Part shown: piece by piece, positions 34,574-43,358 of the stretch | How positions within the stretch are numbered: position 1 is the stretch's first letter | Layout: each line of letters begins with the position of its first letter | Assembly: GCF_036906915.1 (NCBI RefSeq) | Contig: NZ_JBAKHX010000006.1 | Coordinates: 124,001 to 188,000 of the forward strand | Source of the DNA: Phytohabitans sp036906915 | Lineage (GTDB): Bacteria > Actinomycetota > Actinomycetes > Mycobacteriales > Micromonosporaceae | Direction: 5' to 3' | Length of the DNA stretch: 64,000 nucleotides | Translations under genes and position numbers: made by a program | Notes under the pieces: model-generated | What the model was told of the DNA's origin: nothing | Databases searched by the model: none | The model's input: only the letters and a program-made list of their open reading frames with translations

Positions 34574-34638
34574 TTGACCAAGGGGCAAACGCACATGGTT
34601 TGGAGCTCAAAGCACGTGCATTCGCCCTTGATCGACGG
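34574..34638 (+). repeat. Palindromic element, copy 5 (degenerate, forward)
   Basis: Right arm GCACGTGC...CCCTTGATC plus GACGG is well kept; the left arm starts TTGACCAAGG, has one extra G and CACATGG, and the leading GATCAAGG direct repeat is eroded. Loop GTTTGGAGCTCAAA differs. Lies between the convergent LysR and LacI genes; no tandem array follows. Confidence 0.75.
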
Positions 34639-34727
34639 AAGTCAGGTGGGTTCTGAGATGGGGTCGGAGGGATTGTGACGTTGCAAACGGGGTCCGGACT
34701 CACCGTACGGCCGCGCATCGACGTCGG

Positions 34728-35741
34728 TCAAGACGGCGGGGCGGTGGAGCGGCGGACCACCAGCTCCGGCGTGAACCGGACCTCCTTGTGCCGGTGGCCC
34801 GGACGCCCCTCAGCCAGCAGCAGCTCCGCCGCGGCCCGGCCAAGCTCATGGGTCGGCTGCCGGATCGTCGTCAACGCGGGCGCCAGCTGGCCGGCGAAGA
34901 CCACGTCGTCGTACCCGAGCACCGACATCCGCCCGGGAACGTCCACACCGGCCGCGGCCAGCCCGCGCATCACGCCCACGGCGGCCATGTCGTTGAAGCA
35001 CACCACCGCGGTCGGGCGCGGCTCGGCGGCCAGCACCCGGGCCACCGCGGCCTCCGCCTCGGCCACCCCGGCCGGTGGCGGCACCGGCAGCGCCACCAGC
35101 GCCCACGGCACGTCGAGGCCCGCCGCGGCCAGCCCGCGACGCAGCCCCTCGGCCCGGCCCACCAGCGACGGCAGGTCCACCTCGGTGCGCAGGTACGCGA
35201 TCCGCTGATGCCCCAGCGCCACCAGGTGCGCGGCGGCGAGCTCGCCGCCGCGGACGTCGTCGACCGTCACCGCGCACAGCCGCGTCCCCGCGCCCGGATG
35301 GTCCACCAGCACCACGGGTGTGCCCCGGCGGGCCAGGTCGACGGCGGCGTCGAGACGGGAGCTGACCGGCGACAGCAGCACGCCCCGGACGCCGAGTTCC
35401 TCCAGCATCTGCAGGTACCGCGTCTCGCGCTCGACCCGGACGTCGGTGCTGCACACGACCGCCATGCAGCCGGCCTCGGCGAGGCGGTCCTCCATCCCCC
35501 GCGCGACCTCGGCGTAGAACGGGTTCGCCGAGTCCAGCAGCACGCAGCCGACGGTCACACTCGGCGCCCCGCGCAGTTGCCGCGCCGCGCCGTTGCGCAC
35601 GTACCCGACAGCGGTCATCGCGTCCTCCACCCGGCGCCGGGTGTCCACTGTGACCACATCCGGATTGTTGAGCACGTTGCTCACCGTTGACATGGATACG
35701 CCGGCCGCCGCCGCCACCTGCCGAATACTCGCCCGCCGCAC
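34728..35741 (-). CDS. LacI family transcriptional regulator
   Basis: 337 residues from GTG 35741. The start places the canonical HTH at the N-terminus (SIRQVAAAAGVSMSTVSNVLN), followed by the hinge helix and sensor domain (TVGCVLLDSANPFYAEVARG; VVCFNDMAAVGVMRGLAAAG). A longer frame to 35768 would run into a perfect inverted repeat, presumably its operator. It is divergent from the GH5-CBM2 gene and likely represses it in response to a plant-derived oligosaccharide. Confidence 0.9.
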   Translation of the reverse strand: MRRASIRQVAAAAGVSMSTVSNVLNNPDVVTVDTRRRVEDAMTAVGYVRNGAARQLRGAPSVTVGCVLLDSANPFYAEVARGMEDRLAEAGCMAVVCSTDVRVERETRYLQMLEELGVRGVLLSPVSSRLDAAVDLARRGTPVVLVDHPGAGTRLCAVTVDDVRGGELAAAHLVALGHQRIAYLRTEVDLPSLVGRAEGLRRGLAAAGLDVPWALVALPVPPPAGVAEAEAAVARVLAAEPRPTAVVCFNDMAAVGVMRGLAAAGVDVPGRMSVLGYDDVVFAGQLAPALTTIRQPTHELGRAAAELLLAEGRPGHRHKEVRFTPELVVRRSTAPPS

Positions 35742-35748
35742 GAAGTAA

Positions 35749-35786
35749 GCGTAGGTCTTGCTCAGCACCGATGCATTGACCTACGC
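35749..35786. promoter_or_regulatory. Perfect inverted repeat between LacI and GH5 genes
   Basis: Arms GCGTAGGTC (35749-35757) and GACCTACGC (35778-35786), 9 bp each, spacer 20 bp, 8 bp upstream of the LacI start and about 100 bp upstream of the GH5 start. Probable operator or looping pair of half-sites. Confidence 0.6.
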
Positions 35787-35889
35787 TGATTCCCGCTGCG
35801 AGCCAGGCAGTGATCGGCGGGGTCCACCGGGTCTGTGGCTCAGACGCGTCCTGCCCCGCTCCCCGGGGCCTTCCCTGCTGAGGTAGGTC

Positions 35890-37269
35890 ATGCAGCGCTA
35901 TTTCAACCCAAGACGACTCGCCGCCTTCGGCGTGGCCGTGCTCGCCGCGGCGACTTCCATCGTGTTACTCGCGCGACCCGCGGACGCCGCCGTGGGCCTG
36001 CACATCAGCGGCACCAACATCGTCGAGGCCAACGGCCAGACGCTCGTCATGCGCGGCGTGAACCACCCGCACGTGTGGTTCACCGGCCAGACCAGCTCGT
36101 TCGCCAACATCAAGGCCCTCGGCGCCAACACGGTGCGGGTGGTGCTGGGCAGCGGAAAGCGGTGGGGCCCATCCACCGACGTCGGCAACGTCATCGCGCT
36201 GTGCAAGCAGAACAAGCTGATCTGCGTCCTGGAGGTGCACGACACCACCGGGTACGGCGAGGAGGGCGCGGCCGCGTCACTCGACGAGGCCGTCAACTAC
36301 TGGATCAGCCAGAAGAGCGCGCTGGTCGGCCAGGAGAACTACGTCGTCATCAACATCGGCAACGAGCCGATCGGCAACACCAACGCCGCCCAATGGACCG
36401 CCGCGACCACGGCCGCGATCCAGAAGATGCGCACCAACGGCTTCGAGCACCTGCTCATGGTCGACGGGCCGAACTGGGGCCAGGACTGGCAGTACGTCAT
36501 GCGCGACAACGCTCAGACGATCCTCGACGCCGACAGCCAGCGCAACACGGTGCTGTCGATTCACATGTACGCCGTGTTCAACACCGCCACAGCGATCACC
36601 GACTATCTCAACCGGTTCCGCACCAACGGGTGGCCGCTGGTCATCGGCGAGTTCGGGTGGCGGTTCAACGCGAACGAGGTAGACCACGAGACGATCCTGT
36701 CCGAGGCGCAGGCTCGCGGACTGGGCTACCTGGCCTGGTCGTGGAGCGGCAACACCGATCCGATCCTCGACATGGCGACGAACTTCGACCCCAACCAGCT
36801 CACCACCTGGGGACAGCGCATCTTCAACGGCGCCAACGGCATCAAGGCGACCGCCAAGGAAGCCAGCATCTACAGTGGAGTGACGCCGACGACACCGGCC
36901 ACGACACCGCCGACCACCCCGCCCACCACTCCCCCGACGACACCGCCGACCAGCCCGCCTCCTGGCGGGCGCACCTGCGCCGCGACGTACTCGATCCTCG
37001 GCCAGTGGCCGGGCGGCTTCCAGGGCGACGTACGGGTCACCGCGGGCGGCGCCGCTATCAGCGGCTGGACGGTCACCTGGACCTTCGGCAACGGGCAGAC
37101 CGTCAACCAGGCGTGGAACGCCACCGTCACGAGCAGCGGATCCACCGTCACCGCCCGCAACGTAGGCTACAACGGCAGCCTCGGCGCCGGGGCGAGCGCC
37201 AACTTCGGGTTCATCGGGGCGTGGAACGGTACCAACGCCGCACCGGCCCTCTCCTGCACCGCAAGCTGA
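35890..37269 (+). CDS. Secreted GH5 (subfamily 8-like) beta-mannanase with CBM2
   Basis: 459 residues. Signal peptide to ARPADA, then a GH5 barrel: MRGVNHPHVWF, ENYVVINIGNEPIGN (acid/base Glu), LSIHMYAV, PLVIGEFGW (nucleophile Glu), LGYLAWSWSGN. The RGVNHPH start and short barrel (about 300 residues) fit bacterial GH5_8 mannanases better than cellulases. A TTPPTTPP linker leads to a CBM2 (about 358-459) that anchors the enzyme on cellulose. Secreted plant-cell-wall degradation; probably repressed by the divergent LacI protein. Confidence 0.88.
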   Translation: MQRYFNPRRLAAFGVAVLAAATSIVLLARPADAAVGLHISGTNIVEANGQTLVMRGVNHPHVWFTGQTSSFANIKALGANTVRVVLGSGKRWGPSTDVGNVIALCKQNKLICVLEVHDTTGYGEEGAAASLDEAVNYWISQKSALVGQENYVVINIGNEPIGNTNAAQWTAATTAAIQKMRTNGFEHLLMVDGPNWGQDWQYVMRDNAQTILDADSQRNTVLSIHMYAVFNTATAITDYLNRFRTNGWPLVIGEFGWRFNANEVDHETILSEAQARGLGYLAWSWSGNTDPILDMATNFDPNQLTTWGQRIFNGANGIKATAKEASIYSGVTPTTPATTPPTTPPTTPPTTPPTSPPPGGRTCAATYSILGQWPGGFQGDVRVTAGGAAISGWTVTWTFGNGQTVNQAWNATVTSSGSTVTARNVGYNGSLGAGASANFGFIGAWNGTNAAPALSCTAS

Positions 37270-37281
37270 CCGATCTACCAA

Positions 37282-37310
37282 CCGGGCCGGGCGCGTCGCG
37301 CCCGGCCCGG
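37282..37310 (+). terminator. Hairpin terminator after GH5-CBM2
   Basis: Perfect 14-bp stem CCGGGCCGGGCGCG with a single-base centre, 12 bp after the stop. Confidence 0.65.
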
Positions 37311-37327
37311 CTGATTACACTTCGTCG

Positions 37328-37834
37328 ATGGCGGTGCTGGAAACGGTTCTCACCACCGCGGGTGGCGCCCTGTCCGCGACGCTCGGCGTCGTGGTGGGCA
37401 CCGCCCTCAGCCGCCGGGCCCAGGACCGGCACTGGCTGCGCGACCGGCAACTCGCCGCGTACCAGGAGCTGATGCGCCAGTACGCGACCTTCACGATGAC
37501 GCTTCGGCGCGCACACGTGGGCAGGACCGGCTGGGACTACGACTGGGCGGTCTGGAGCGCCGCGCTGACGTCCGCCAGCCTGGTCGCGCCCGCCGAGGTC
37601 GTGGAGGAGATCGACAGGTTCGCGGCCGCGATCGGACGGTTCCTGCGCGACGCGGCCGTCGACACCACGACCAGCGCGCTCAGCGCGGAGGAGTTCGCGC
37701 AGGCGATGCATCCACCGGCGATAGCGCAGGTGGCACTGGTCAACGCGATCCGGCGAACTCTCGGCAAGGACCTGGGCGCACTGTCCGTCTGGATCGGCGG
37801 TTCACTGACGAGAAATCCGCGCCTGGACGAGTGA
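37328..37834 (+). CDS. Hypothetical protein with N-terminal membrane helix
   Basis: 168 residues. One N-terminal transmembrane helix (GGALSATLGVVVGTALSRR) followed by a cytoplasmic alpha-helical domain (RDRQLAAYQELMRQYATF...). Helical proteins of this shape are common in actinomycetes beside unrelated genes; no function is known. Confidence 0.65.
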   Translation: MAVLETVLTTAGGALSATLGVVVGTALSRRAQDRHWLRDRQLAAYQELMRQYATFTMTLRRAHVGRTGWDYDWAVWSAALTSASLVAPAEVVEEIDRFAAAIGRFLRDAAVDTTTSALSAEEFAQAMHPPAIAQVALVNAIRRTLGKDLGALSVWIGGSLTRNPRLDE

Positions 37835-37934
37835 CCCCGGCACCCGCTCGTCACCCCGAATGAGTGATGCGACGGTCCCCTCCATACGCACACCGCGACG
37901 ATACGCACCGCCCGCGTGAGATTAGGGTGAGGTC

Positions 37935-38372
37935 ATGTCGCATGCCGTCCGCCCGCTGCCAGTGGGCATTCTCGTGTTGACCGCCGTGCTCGCGGGCTGC
38001 GCAGACAGCCCTCAAGCGTCCTCGCCGCCAAGGACGCCACCCGCGACGACGGCCGCTGTGGACGCGGCCACCACCGAGCCGGCGCGCCAGCCACACAAGC
38101 TCGTGCTGACCGCGACCGGCAAGGCCACCATCCAGTCGTTCACCTACACGCTCGACGGCAAGGCCACCGAGGGCGGTGCGGCAAAGCTGCCCTGGCGGGT
38201 GTCGGTGGACGTGCCCGCTGACGGCAAACGGCACGAGTGGAGCCTCAAGATCACGTACCGCAAAGGCAACATCGACCTCATGGGCATGTTCAACGGCAAG
38301 GTCCAGACCACCAGCCGGGGCATGAGCAGTGGAGAGGGCACCGGCGGTATCAGCGGTTCCGTGCTCGGCTGA
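37935..38372 (+). CDS. Small lipoprotein, beta-rich
   Basis: 145 residues. Lipobox LAGC, a Thr/Pro/Ala linker, and a domain of about 90 residues with KLVLTATGKATIQSFTYTLDG, resembling MmpS-type or other small beta-sandwich lipoproteins of actinobacteria. Converges with the Hsp70 gene, 8 bp apart. Confidence 0.65.
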   Translation: MSHAVRPLPVGILVLTAVLAGCADSPQASSPPRTPPATTAAVDAATTEPARQPHKLVLTATGKATIQSFTYTLDGKATEGGAAKLPWRVSVDVPADGKRHEWSLKITYRKGNIDLMGMFNGKVQTTSRGMSSGEGTGGISGSVLG

Positions 38373-38380
38373 GGCGACCG

Positions 38381-40969
38381 TCAGACCGGGCCGGCGTCGT
38401 GCCGCCACCAATCGATCATCGCGGTGGGGTCGCCGCCCTGAAACGCGAACGCCTGGATGGCCAGCTGGTCACTGGTCCATACCAGCCGCCGGTTGCCGTT
38501 CTCGCCAGTGGCGCAGCTCAACCGCCCGCTGAGACCGCCGCGCTGCCACGGCGCCTCGCCCACGAAGCCCCGTGGCAGCTTGGTGCAGTCCTCGTCGTTC
38601 GACCCGACGCTGCCGTAGCTTCGCCGCATGGCCGCCTGGCTGGGGAACTGGTAGTAGAAGACGATACTGGCGCCGCTAGTCGGTCCACAGACGACGGCGA
38701 CGACCGGCTCGACGCCGACGTTCGCGCGCACCTGCTCTGGGGACGGGCGCAGGCAGTCCACTCGCGACCGCTCCGGCACGCGCGCGAGCAGCGCCTGCTC
38801 CTCGGCCGTCGGAAACGCCGGTGAGGCCTGGGCGTTGACCGCCTCCACGACCCTCTTCACGGGCGGTCCGGAGTCGGCCCGCCACCAGGCGGACAGGCCC
38901 TCGGCGTCGGTGCCGGCGGCGCGGCCGGCGAGCAGGAGCGACTCGACGCTCCACTGCATCACCAGCGTGCTGCGCGGGCCGGGATGGCACATCAGCGCGC
39001 CCAGTTCGACGCTGCGCAGGTCGTAGCGGCGTGAACCCAGGAAGCCGGGGGCGTCGCCGTCCTGGCAGGCGACGCCGGTCGGCGCCTTGACCGCCGCCGC
39101 GTGCGTGTCCATGGTGGACTGCAACGCGGCCAGCGCGCCGAACCGGAAGTACGACACGCTGGTCGCGCCCGTGCCCCGAGGGTCGCATCGCACGCCCGCC
39201 GTGGCGCCAGTGAAGTCGTCCAGGTCCGCGACGCTTGCCCGCCGGCAGCCGTTCGCGGCCAGCAGGTCGACCAGGGTCCGCTCCTCGGTGGTGGGAAAGG
39301 CGGGCGCGCCGGTCCAGGACAGCCAGGCCGCCCGCAGCGCGGCGGCGTCGTCGACGTCGGCTTCGGTACGGGACACGGTGCGCGCCTTCTCGTCCGTCCA
39401 CACGAGACTGGCACCGCCGTCCGCGCCGCTGCCGCAGACCACGCGCCCCGTGGCCGGTCCCGTGGCGGGGTACCGGTGCTCCCCCGAGTTCGTCGCCGCG
39501 CAGTCGCCCTCGCTGGCGGCGGCGCCCGCCTCGCGTACCGCTTTCTGGTAGGCGGAGTCGACGGCCGCCTGGTCGGCGAACAGCCCGACCACGACCTCCG
39601 GTCCGTCCTCGCCGCGGCAGGCCAGCGTGCGAGTCGCGCCCGCCATCGCGGTGGCCTCCCGGCAGTCGCGGCGCAACGGCTCCAGTACCCGCGAAAGGCC
39701 GTCCGATGTGGAGCCCGAAAGCTGGCTGGCGGCTACGGCGGCCGCGGCGCCCGCGACGACGGCGAGCGCCAGCGCGGCGGCGGCCAACCGGCGACGCGAC
39801 CGCCGCTGGCCTGATTCGCCGATCAAGTCAGCGGCGGGCGGCGGCCAGCTGCGCGACGGGTCCGGCAGCACCGGCGGTGGCCCGCCGACCGCCGTCCGCA
39901 CGTGCAGGCTACCCTCGGCGACCACCAGTTCCGGTTGCTCGACCACGGTCGGCGCGACGCCGAGCCGCTGGTGCAGCAGCGCGGCGGCCAGCGGCAGCCG
40001 GCTCGACCCGCCCACCAGAAACAGCCCAGCCAGGTCCTCGGGCGCCACGCCGGCGTCGTCGAGCACCGCCCGGCTGGCCGCGACGGTCCGTTCCAGGACG
40101 GGTTCCGCCAGCCGGTCGAGCTGCTCCCGGCCCAGCGGCGCCTCGTCCTCGAACAGCGGCACGTGTACGGTCGTGTGCGCCGCCCGGGACAGCAGTTCCT
40201 TGCCCGCCCGCACGTCGTCCCACAGTGTCCGTGAGGCGCGCCGGTCGGCCGGTTCACGGGGCTCGACGAGCCGCTTCCAGACCTCGCCGTCCCGCGCGCC
40301 GTAGGTGTCGCCGAACGCCTCGACGATCGCCGCGTCGACGTCCAGCCCACCCGCGTCAGGCAGGCCCCGGGTGGCGAGCACCTCGAAGCCGTCCGGCCCG
40401 TGCCGCACCACCGACGCGTCGAACGTGCCGGCTCCCAGGTCGTACACCATCAGGCTGGAACCGGCGGGGACCCGCCGGCCGGCGACGGCGGCGAACCAGG
40501 TCGCGGCCGCCACCGGTTCGGCCACCAGCGTCACGTCGCCGAACACGGGCGCGGCGGCCGACCGCAGCACCTGCTGCCGCCGCGGCCCCCAGGCCGCCGG
40601 GCAGGTCAGCACCGCCTCGGACACCGGGCCACCGGCTACCCGCGTGGCCTCGGCGGCGACCCGCTTCAGCACCGCGGTGATCAGATCACCGACCGTGACG
40701 GACTCGCCGCCCAGCAGTACCGTGCCGTCGTCGACGCAGCGCTTCGGGTGCGGTTCGAAGCAGTCCGGCCGGGTGCGCGCGGCGTGCGTGGCGTCCCGCC
40801 CGACCAGCAGGCCGGCCTCCGGGTCGGCGTGCACGGCGGACGGCAGCAAAGGTGAGCCGTCGAACAGCAACGGCCGCACCCGCCCGTCGGGAAAGGCGAG
40901 CACCGCGGCCGTGTTGGAAGTCCCGAAGTCCACTCCGACCCGATATGCGTCGCCCCCCACGAACGACAC
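38381..40969 (-). CDS. Hsp70-family protein with transmembrane helix and triplicated extracytoplasmic domain
   Basis: 862 residues. Residues 8-360 are an Hsp70/DnaK ATPase domain (VGVDFGTSNTAAVL, VYDLGAGTFDASVV, FLVGGSSRLP). There is no DnaK substrate-binding domain. A Pro-rich stretch and a basic RRSRRR anchor lead to one helix (about 394-415). Outside the membrane, three divergent repeats of about 140-160 residues follow (about 424-560, 561-705, 718-862), each with four Cys: 436/451/490/512, 575/595/635/661, 739/761/795/819, so two disulfides per repeat. Repeats share an LVWT/VMQW strand and an AWW or DWW helix. An ATPase facing in and a sensor facing out suggests signalling rather than chaperoning. 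Divergent from an ECF sigma gene. Confidence 0.85.
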   Translation of the reverse strand: MSFVGGDAYRVGVDFGTSNTAAVLAFPDGRVRPLLFDGSPLLPSAVHADPEAGLLVGRDATHAARTRPDCFEPHPKRCVDDGTVLLGGESVTVGDLITAVLKRVAAEATRVAGGPVSEAVLTCPAAWGPRRQQVLRSAAAPVFGDVTLVAEPVAAATWFAAVAGRRVPAGSSLMVYDLGAGTFDASVVRHGPDGFEVLATRGLPDAGGLDVDAAIVEAFGDTYGARDGEVWKRLVEPREPADRRASRTLWDDVRAGKELLSRAAHTTVHVPLFEDEAPLGREQLDRLAEPVLERTVAASRAVLDDAGVAPEDLAGLFLVGGSSRLPLAAALLHQRLGVAPTVVEQPELVVAEGSLHVRTAVGGPPPVLPDPSRSWPPPAADLIGESGQRRSRRRLAAAALALAVVAGAAAAVAASQLSGSTSDGLSRVLEPLRRDCREATAMAGATRTLACRGEDGPEVVVGLFADQAAVDSAYQKAVREAGAAASEGDCAATNSGEHRYPATGPATGRVVCGSGADGGASLVWTDEKARTVSRTEADVDDAAALRAAWLSWTGAPAFPTTEERTLVDLLAANGCRRASVADLDDFTGATAGVRCDPRGTGATSVSYFRFGALAALQSTMDTHAAAVKAPTGVACQDGDAPGFLGSRRYDLRSVELGALMCHPGPRSTLVMQWSVESLLLAGRAAGTDAEGLSAWWRADSGPPVKRVVEAVNAQASPAFPTAEEQALLARVPERSRVDCLRPSPEQVRANVGVEPVVAVVCGPTSGASIVFYYQFPSQAAMRRSYGSVGSNDEDCTKLPRGFVGEAPWQRGGLSGRLSCATGENGNRRLVWTSDQLAIQAFAFQGGDPTAMIDWWRHDAGPV

Positions 40970-41039
40970 CCTACGTTGCGATAGCGTCCTCGACGACGGA
41001 CGGATGTAAGTATCGGGGTACCGCCGGACAGTACGTGAC

Positions 41040-41591
41040 GTGAGACGAAAACAAGAGGCACCCGCGCAGGAGCGTCTCGTTACGCTCTGGAGGTCGCACG
41101 CCCACCGGGTGATGGCCTACGCGCTGCGCCACGTCGACAGAGACATCGCGCAGGACGTGGTCTCCGAGACGTTCCTGGTGGCGTGGCGCCGCTTGGCGGA
41201 CGTACCGGACGACCCGCTGCCCTGGTTGCTGGTCGTGGCGAGAAACACCATCGCGAACCAGCGCCGCTCCGGCCATCGGCAGGAGCGGCTGGCGGCGGAG
41301 CTGGAACGGTTCCGCCAGATCGCGGAGCCGGCCGCCGCGGCCGAGGTACTCGTCACCGAACGCGCGGCGGTGCTGGCCGAGCTCGCCGCCCTGACGGCCA
41401 AGGAGCGCGAGGCGCTGCTGCTGGTCGCCTGGGACGGCCTGTCGCCCAAGCACGCGGCGAAGGTGGCGGGCTGCTCGCTGCCCGCGTTCCACGTGCGCCT
41501 CACCCGCGCCCGCCGGCGGCTGCGCGCCAGCCTCGACGCCGACCCGCGCCCCCGCCCCGAGCCCGTACCGTCCATTGGAGGCACCGCATGA
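41040..41591 (+). CDS. ECF-type RNA polymerase sigma factor
   Basis: 183 residues from GTG 41040. Region 2 (ALRHVDRDIAQDVVSETFLVAWRR, DDPLPWLLVVARNTIANQRR) and region 4 (LTAKEREALLLVAWDGLSPKHAAKVAGCS) are complete. Its stop overlaps the start of the membrane protein gene (ATGA), so the two are one unit. The adjacent divergent Hsp70-sensor may belong to the same signalling system. Confidence 0.9.
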   Translation: MRRKQEAPAQERLVTLWRSHAHRVMAYALRHVDRDIAQDVVSETFLVAWRRLADVPDDPLPWLLVVARNTIANQRRSGHRQERLAAELERFRQIAEPAAAAEVLVTERAAVLAELAALTAKEREALLLVAWDGLSPKHAAKVAGCSLPAFHVRLTRARRRLRASLDADPRPRPEPVPSIGGTA

Positions 41592-42328
41592 ACACCGACG
41601 ACCGCGCGATGGCGATTCTCGAAAACCTGCGCCCCCAGTCCACAGTGCAGGAGGCGTGGCCGGTGGCCGACCGCGAGGCGGCCCTGGAAGGGGTGCTGGC
41701 GTCGAGGGCGCCCGCATTGCCCGTACGGTCCCGCCGGCGGCGGGTGCTCGTCACCACCGCGGTGACCGCCGCGCTGCTCGCCACGGGGGCGGGCGTCGCG
41801 ACAGCGAGTGGCGTGCTGCCGGAGTCGTTCACCCAGGAGCTGTCGTTCTGGACCAGTGAGACCAAGGGCGGTGTCGACGTCGACACCGCGCACCGGGTCG
41901 CCCAGGCTCCAGGGCCCGACGGCACCGTGCTGTCCGTCTGGGCCGGAACCGGCTCCAACGGCACCACGTGCGTGTCCCCCATGTTCGAGGCGCCCGGTGA
42001 CCTGGACCGGCCGGCCCCAGCGAGCGTCCGCGCGGCCGGTGGTCAGTGCACACCCGCGAACACGCGCGAAACGTTCGGCAGCCTCGGCGGGTCCGCCGAC
42101 GACCGCGGGATACACACGATGTGGGGTCCGGGCGGCGAGGCCGTGCGCGCGGAGCTGCGGCTGCCCGACGGGACGGTCCGGCCGGGGTTGTACGCGGAAG
42201 GGATGTACTTCTACTGGTACCTCGCGAACGAGACCGTGAAGGCACCGTTCCTCGTCGGGTACGACGCCTCCGGAAAGGTGGTCTTCGAGAGGCAGCTGCC
42301 CAACCTGATCACAAACGCCGGACGGTGA
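41588..42328 (+). CDS. Membrane-anchored partner of the ECF sigma factor
   Basis: 246 residues from ATG 41588, overlapping the sigma stop by 4 bp. A cytoplasmic N-terminus of about 50 residues, one transmembrane helix (VLVTTAVTAALLATGAGVA), and an extracytoplasmic domain with two Cys (TTCVSP and GQCTP). The position is that of an anti-sigma factor, but I see no HxxxCxxC zinc motif in the short N-terminus, so anti-sigma activity is inferred from context only. Converges with the histidine kinase gene (20-bp overlap). Confidence 0.7.
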   Translation: MNTDDRAMAILENLRPQSTVQEAWPVADREAALEGVLASRAPALPVRSRRRRVLVTTAVTAALLATGAGVATASGVLPESFTQELSFWTSETKGGVDVDTAHRVAQAPGPDGTVLSVWAGTGSNGTTCVSPMFEAPGDLDRPAPASVRAAGGQCTPANTRETFGSLGGSADDRGIHTMWGPGGEAVRAELRLPDGTVRPGLYAEGMYFYWYLANETVKAPFLVGYDASGKVVFERQLPNLITNAGR

Positions 42329-43358
42329 AGTAGAAGGTGGAGCCCTCGCCCGACGGTCCCGGCGACGTCAGGGTGAGGTCTCCGCCGTGCGCCTGCGCGA
42401 CCTGCCGGGCGATGGCCAGGCCCAGGCCGGTGCCGGGCACGTCGGACCGGCCGCGCCAGAAGCGCTGGAACACGCGGTCGTGCTCGCTGGCGGCGATGCC
42501 GGGGCCGCGGTCGGTCACCACGACCGCGACATCGTGTGCGGTGACCTCGACGGCGACACGCACCGGTGTGCCGGGCGGGCTGTATCTGATGGCGTTGTCC
42601 ACGAGGTTGTGGACGGCACGGCGAACGGTGGGTTCGTCGACAGGACAGATGGCGGTTTCGGGCCCGTCGAACGACAGGTTCACCCCGGGCACGCTGGCTT
42701 CGTCGACGATGGCGCGGACAACCACCATCAGGTCGGCCGGCCGCCGGTCGAGGATACGCGCACGGCCGCGGGCGTCGACCAGCAGTTCGTCGAGCACGGC
42801 CTGGAGCCGCACGGCGGCCACCCGCGACCGTTCCAGGCCGCGCCGGTACGCCTCGACGGTGGGTTTCGGGTGCGCCAGCAGCACTTCCGCGTTGGTCACC
42901 AGTACGGCCAGGGGTATCCGTAGCTCGTGGCTGGCCTCCTCGATGAGCCGCCGTTGCGTTTCACCCGCCTCATGCAGCCGTTCGAGCATGGCGTCGAAGC
43001 TCGCCGCGAGCGCCGCCACCTCGGCCGGGCCGTCGGACAGCGCTATGCGGCGGCTCAGGTCGGCGGCCCGGATGTCGTCGGCGACCGCGCGCACCCGGTC
43101 GATCGGGCGCACCGCGCGGCCGGCCCACCACCAGGCGAGGGCGGCGGCGGCAGGGCTGAGTGCCAGCACAGTCACGCTGACCCAGATCGACCCGCGCGAG
43201 GTGGTGTCCTGGACGGTCTCGACGCCGTCGACATGACGCGTCTCGGTCTCCGTGTCGGTGGCGAGGACGACACCGAAGAGCAGCAGCGCCGGCCCGTAGA
43301 TGGCCAGGAACCCGAGCAGCGCCAGCCGCACCCGCAGCGAGCCCCACCGGCCCGTCAC
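42309..43358 (-). CDS. Sensor histidine kinase (HAMP, HisKA, HATPase)
   Basis: 349 residues from GTG 43358. Two transmembrane helices flank a short extracytoplasmic loop (about 35-60); HAMP (RAVRPIDRVRAVADDIR); HisKA with H-box EEASHELRIPLAVLV (Ile for the usual Thr); N-box HNLVDNAIRYSP; G boxes DRGPGIAASEHD and GTGLGLAIAR. The start overlaps the regulator stop (GTGA), so kinase and regulator are co-translated. The signal is unknown. Confidence 0.92.
   Translation of the reverse strand: MTGRWGSLRVRLALLGFLAIYGPALLLFGVVLATDTETETRHVDGVETVQDTTSRGSIWVSVTVLALSPAAAALAWWWAGRAVRPIDRVRAVADDIRAADLSRRIALSDGPAEVAALAASFDAMLERLHEAGETQRRLIEEASHELRIPLAVLVTNAEVLLAHPKPTVEAYRRGLERSRVAAVRLQAVLDELLVDARGRARILDRRPADLMVVVRAIVDEASVPGVNLSFDGPETAICPVDEPTVRRAVHNLVDNAIRYSPPGTPVRVAVEVTAHDVAVVVTDRGPGIAASEHDRVFQRFWRGRSDVPGTGLGLAIARQVAQAHGGDLTLTSPGPSGEGSTFYFTVRRL

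Noticed and set aside
39235..40680. 481-codon plus-strand frame opposite the Hsp70 gene
   Set aside because: Arg/Pro/Ala-rich translation typical of antisense to high-GC genes; the Hsp70 reading on the other strand has clear domain motifs.
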